Assembly (NCBI GenBank): GCA_030037055.1
Contig: JASHRZ010000637.1
Span: 1-15,053, forward strand
From: Alphaproteobacteria bacterium
Lineage (GTDB): Bacteria; Pseudomonadota; Alphaproteobacteria; ATCC43930; CGMCC-115725
Direction: 5' to 3'
DNA length: 15,053 bases
The position numbers were made by a program, and so were the translations under genes. Shown piece after piece: positions 13,163 to 15,053 of this stretch (within the stretch, counting starts at the first letter, position 1; the number at the start of each line of letters is the position of its first letter). The notes beneath the pieces were generated by a model that was not told the origin of the DNA, ran no database searches, and was given only the letters and a program-made list of their open reading frames with translations.

Positions 13163-14820
13163 GCCCGCCTCCGGGGACGGCAGGGTTGGGCCAAGAGCCT
13201 GAGCCCGGCATCGGCGAGTTCGCCCTCTGACAGGCGAAAATGCTCGAAGCCGAAGCTCATATGCTGGTGGAAGAACGCGCCGATCTCGGCTTCGATCGCG
13301 CGATCGAACTCCGGCCGCACGACATGCGTCGCCCCGGCCGGCGTGGCGAGGACTTCACCGTGGCGCGCGACCTCGACCCCGCTCTTAAACAGGTACCGCG
13401 GCGCGGCGAACATCCGCTCGCGATCCGCCTCTTCGGCGTAGACGGCGATGTCGGCACAAGCGCCGGGCCCGAGATGACCGCAGCCGGCGAGGCCGAGAAT
13501 GCGCGCCGGCGCCGCTCGGGTCGTGATTGCGATCTCCTCGAGCGTGTATTCGCGCGTGATCGAGCCGAGCGTCGTTGCTTGCTGCGCCGCCGGATGGATC
13601 GATTTGAGGCAGTCGTTGCGGAAGCTGCGGTCCATCAGCAAGCGAATGAGATGCGGATAGCAAGTGAAGGGCGCGCCGTTCGGATGATCGGTCGTCAGGA
13701 ACACCCGCCAGGGATCCTCGATCAGCAGGAACAGCTCGAGCCCGATCGCCCATTGCAGCGCGTTGACGAAGTTGCTGTCGCGATAGCGGAACGGCACCAG
13801 GCCGCAGCCGCCGTCGCATTCGATGTCCATGACGATCCACTTGTCGGGCGAGGCGAGGCCGCGGTTGCGGTACTGCGCCATTGTATCGCCCGAGGCGGTC
13901 ACGGTCTGGCCGAACATGATCTGGCCGACATCGAGCGTAACGTTAGGGTTGCGACTGACCGCCTCGGCGAGCCGCGCTGCCGCGGAAGAGAAGCGCCGGT
14001 CGCCTTCGGTGCCGTAGCTGTGGAATTGCGCGTGCGTCAGATGCAGCGGAAAGCCCTCGGCGGCGGCGATGGTGGCCAGGGTCGTGTCGACGTTGCCGGG
14101 AATGCCGAGATTGTTGCAGTGCGTGTGGAGGGGATGCGGCACGCCCAGCTCAAAGACCGCGCGGGCGAGCGCCTGCACGATACGGCGCGGCGTCACGCCG
14201 TGCTGCGGTCCGGACTCGTCGATCGCAAGCCCGCGCGCGTTGAACTTGAAGGCGCTGATGCCGCCGGGGTTGACCGTCTTGATGCCGAGCGAAGCGGTCG
14301 CGTTCAGCATCCATGCGACATAGTCGTTGATCCGTTCCTGCTCGGCGCCGGACGCGATGAGGCGCAGCAACAGCTCGTCGTTGCCGAGCATGAGATAGGC
14401 GCCCTTGTCGATGATCGGCAGGTCGGCCATTTCGAGATGGGCCGAGCGCGCATTCGACGGCACCATGGCGGGCTCGAAGGCGGCCGTGTAGCCGAGCGCG
14501 GCATAGCGATAGCCGGTAACGAAGCAGGACGGGGTCGCGACGCCGCCGCCCGAGCGCGTCGCCGCCCCGCGCGCGACCGGCGCTGAGCGATGCTCCTCGG
14601 TCATCAGCAGGCGCGCGAGGTTGACCTTGCCGCCGGCGATATGGCTGTGGATGTCGATCGCGCCGGGCATGGCCACGAGCCCGCCCAGGTCATAGCTGCG
14701 ACCAACGCCGCCGGCAGGCGCCGCGATCATGACGCCATCCTCGAAAAAGAGATCTCGCTTCTCGCCACGAACGCCGTTGGCGGGATCGAACACCCGCGCG
14801 CCCGCCAGCCGCGTGATCAT
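13159..14820 (-). CDS. fhcA: Formylmethylofuran hydrolase subunit FhcA
   Basis: A 553-residue amidohydrolase-superfamily subunit that hydrolyses formyl-methylofuran to formate in aerobic methylotrophs. The full set of expected dinuclear zinc ligands is present: H58 and H60 (DIHSHIAGG), K181 (GIKTVNPGG, the expected carboxylated lysine), H232 (LHTHCNNLG), H263 (LTHAQFHSYG) and D378 (LTTDHPNGAPF). The spacing closely follows what I recall for archaeal FwdA (about H57, H59, K178, H230, H262, D385). The start at 14820 overlaps the fhcB stop by ATGA; the longer upstream frame is a shadow of fhcB. The end overlaps fhcD. An intact catalytic site supports a working formate-releasing complex. Confidence 0.95.
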   Translation of the reverse strand: MITRLAGARVFDPANGVRGEKRDLFFEDGVMIAAPAGGVGRSYDLGGLVAMPGAIDIHSHIAGGKVNLARLLMTEEHRSAPVARGAATRSGGGVATPSCFVTGYRYAALGYTAAFEPAMVPSNARSAHLEMADLPIIDKGAYLMLGNDELLLRLIASGAEQERINDYVAWMLNATASLGIKTVNPGGISAFKFNARGLAIDESGPQHGVTPRRIVQALARAVFELGVPHPLHTHCNNLGIPGNVDTTLATIAAAEGFPLHLTHAQFHSYGTEGDRRFSSAAARLAEAVSRNPNVTLDVGQIMFGQTVTASGDTMAQYRNRGLASPDKWIVMDIECDGGCGLVPFRYRDSNFVNALQWAIGLELFLLIEDPWRVFLTTDHPNGAPFTCYPHLIRLLMDRSFRNDCLKSIHPAAQQATTLGSITREYTLEEIAITTRAAPARILGLAGCGHLGPGACADIAVYAEEADRERMFAAPRYLFKSGVEVARHGEVLATPAGATHVVRPEFDRAIEAEIGAFFHQHMSFGFEHFRLSEGELADAGLRLLAQPCRPRRRA

Positions 14821-15053
14821 GGCGCTGCCGGGAGATGCGCGAGGATCGCCGCCGCCGCGGCGGCAACGCTCGGCAGGCCGCTTTGCCGCGCCGGGGTCAA
14901 CGGCAAGGCCACCACCGTGTCGGCGCGCATGACCGCGCCGCCATGGTCGAGTCCGGGAATGCCGACCCTGATCTCGACCTCGGCCCGGGCCGCGGGCGCG
15001 TCTGCGGCCAGCAGCGCCACCGTCGGCACGCCGCATTCGGGCACGGGCGCAGC
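14817..15053 (-). CDS. fhcB: Fhc complex subunit FhcB, C-terminal part, cut by the window edge
   Basis: Only the last 78 residues are in the window; the frame is open to the right edge. The visible sequence AAPVPECGVPTVALLAADAPAARAEVEIRVGIPGLDHGGAVMRADTVVALPL, followed by SGLPSVAAAAAAIL, fits the C-terminus of FhcB, a relative of the molybdopterin-binding FwdB. In methylotrophs FhcB is reported to carry no active metal-pterin site and to hold the methylofuran cofactor; the relevant region lies outside the window. It is placed first in the fhc order B-A-D-C, and its stop overlaps fhcA by ATGA. The call depends mainly on context. Confidence 0.8.
   Translation of the reverse strand, partial: AAPVPECGVPTVALLAADAPAARAEVEIRVGIPGLDHGGAVMRADTVVALPLTPARQSGLPSVAAAAAAILAHLPAAP

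Noticed and set aside
13240..14586. Long plus-strand frame opposite fhcA
   Set aside because: FhcA is intact with all metal ligands on the other strand; the opposing translation is arginine-rich and has no family pattern.
11466..15053. Archaeal-type formylmethanofuran dehydrogenase (methanogenic direction)
   Set aside because: The order fhcB-A-D-C includes the formyltransferase, and the neighbours are bacterial methanol-oxidation genes. This is the formyltransferase/hydrolase complex of aerobic methylotrophs. Only the tail of FhcB is visible, so a metal site there could not be examined.
1..15053. tRNA, rRNA, CRISPR array, insertion sequence or attachment site
   Set aside because: No cloverleaf, ribosomal RNA segment, regularly spaced repeat array, transposase or integrase motif was seen on either strand.

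Overview
The window is GC-rich and densely packed, and it looks like a methylotrophy island of an alphaproteobacterium. Three things support this: a lanthanide-type methanol dehydrogenase (XoxF) with its cytochrome and periplasmic partner, a formyltransferase/hydrolase (Fhc) operon for tetrahydromethanopterin-linked formaldehyde oxidation, and a dihydropteroate synthase with the long N-terminal extension I associate with alphaproteobacteria. No calcium-type mxaF, mobile element, tRNA, rRNA or CRISPR array is visible. The genus cannot be named from the sequence alone.

Layout. Positions 1-516 are mostly non-coding, with a possible leftward gene start at the very edge. A 66-residue orphan protein (517-717) follows. 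A rightward gene train then runs from 931 to 7426: folP, an exported pentapeptide-repeat protein, a periplasmic substrate-binding protein, an exported beta-propeller, an ABC ATPase, an ABC-2 permease and a small exported protein of unknown function. The last five overlap at each junction by 4 to 16 bases. This train meets a leftward train tail to tail, with only 4 bases between the stop codons at 7426 and 7431. Read in its own direction, the leftward train is fhcB (cut by the window edge), fhcA, fhcD, fhcC, a 257-base promoter/leader gap, xoxF, a 138-base gap with a strong hairpin, xoxG, xoxJ and a rhodanese-like CxxxCW protein.

How the genes fit together. XoxF oxidises methanol in the periplasm with PQQ and a lanthanide, and XoxG takes the electrons. 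XoxJ and the CxxxCW protein are periplasmic accessories. Formaldehyde made there is oxidised in the cytoplasm on tetrahydromethanopterin, and Fhc releases the C1 unit as formate. The rightward ABC cassette belongs to the family named for PQQ-dependent alcohol dehydrogenase systems. Relatives (the lut genes of Methylorubrum and PedA1A2BC of Pseudomonas putida) are reported to support lanthanide-dependent growth, so a role in lanthanide supply to XoxF is the best inference. Neither a TonB receptor nor lanmodulin lies in the window.

The most interesting points are the unnamed members of this putative metal system (the pentapeptide protein and the exported protein at 6812-7426), the use of an exporter-type permease with a binding protein, and the repeat-rich xoxF leader.
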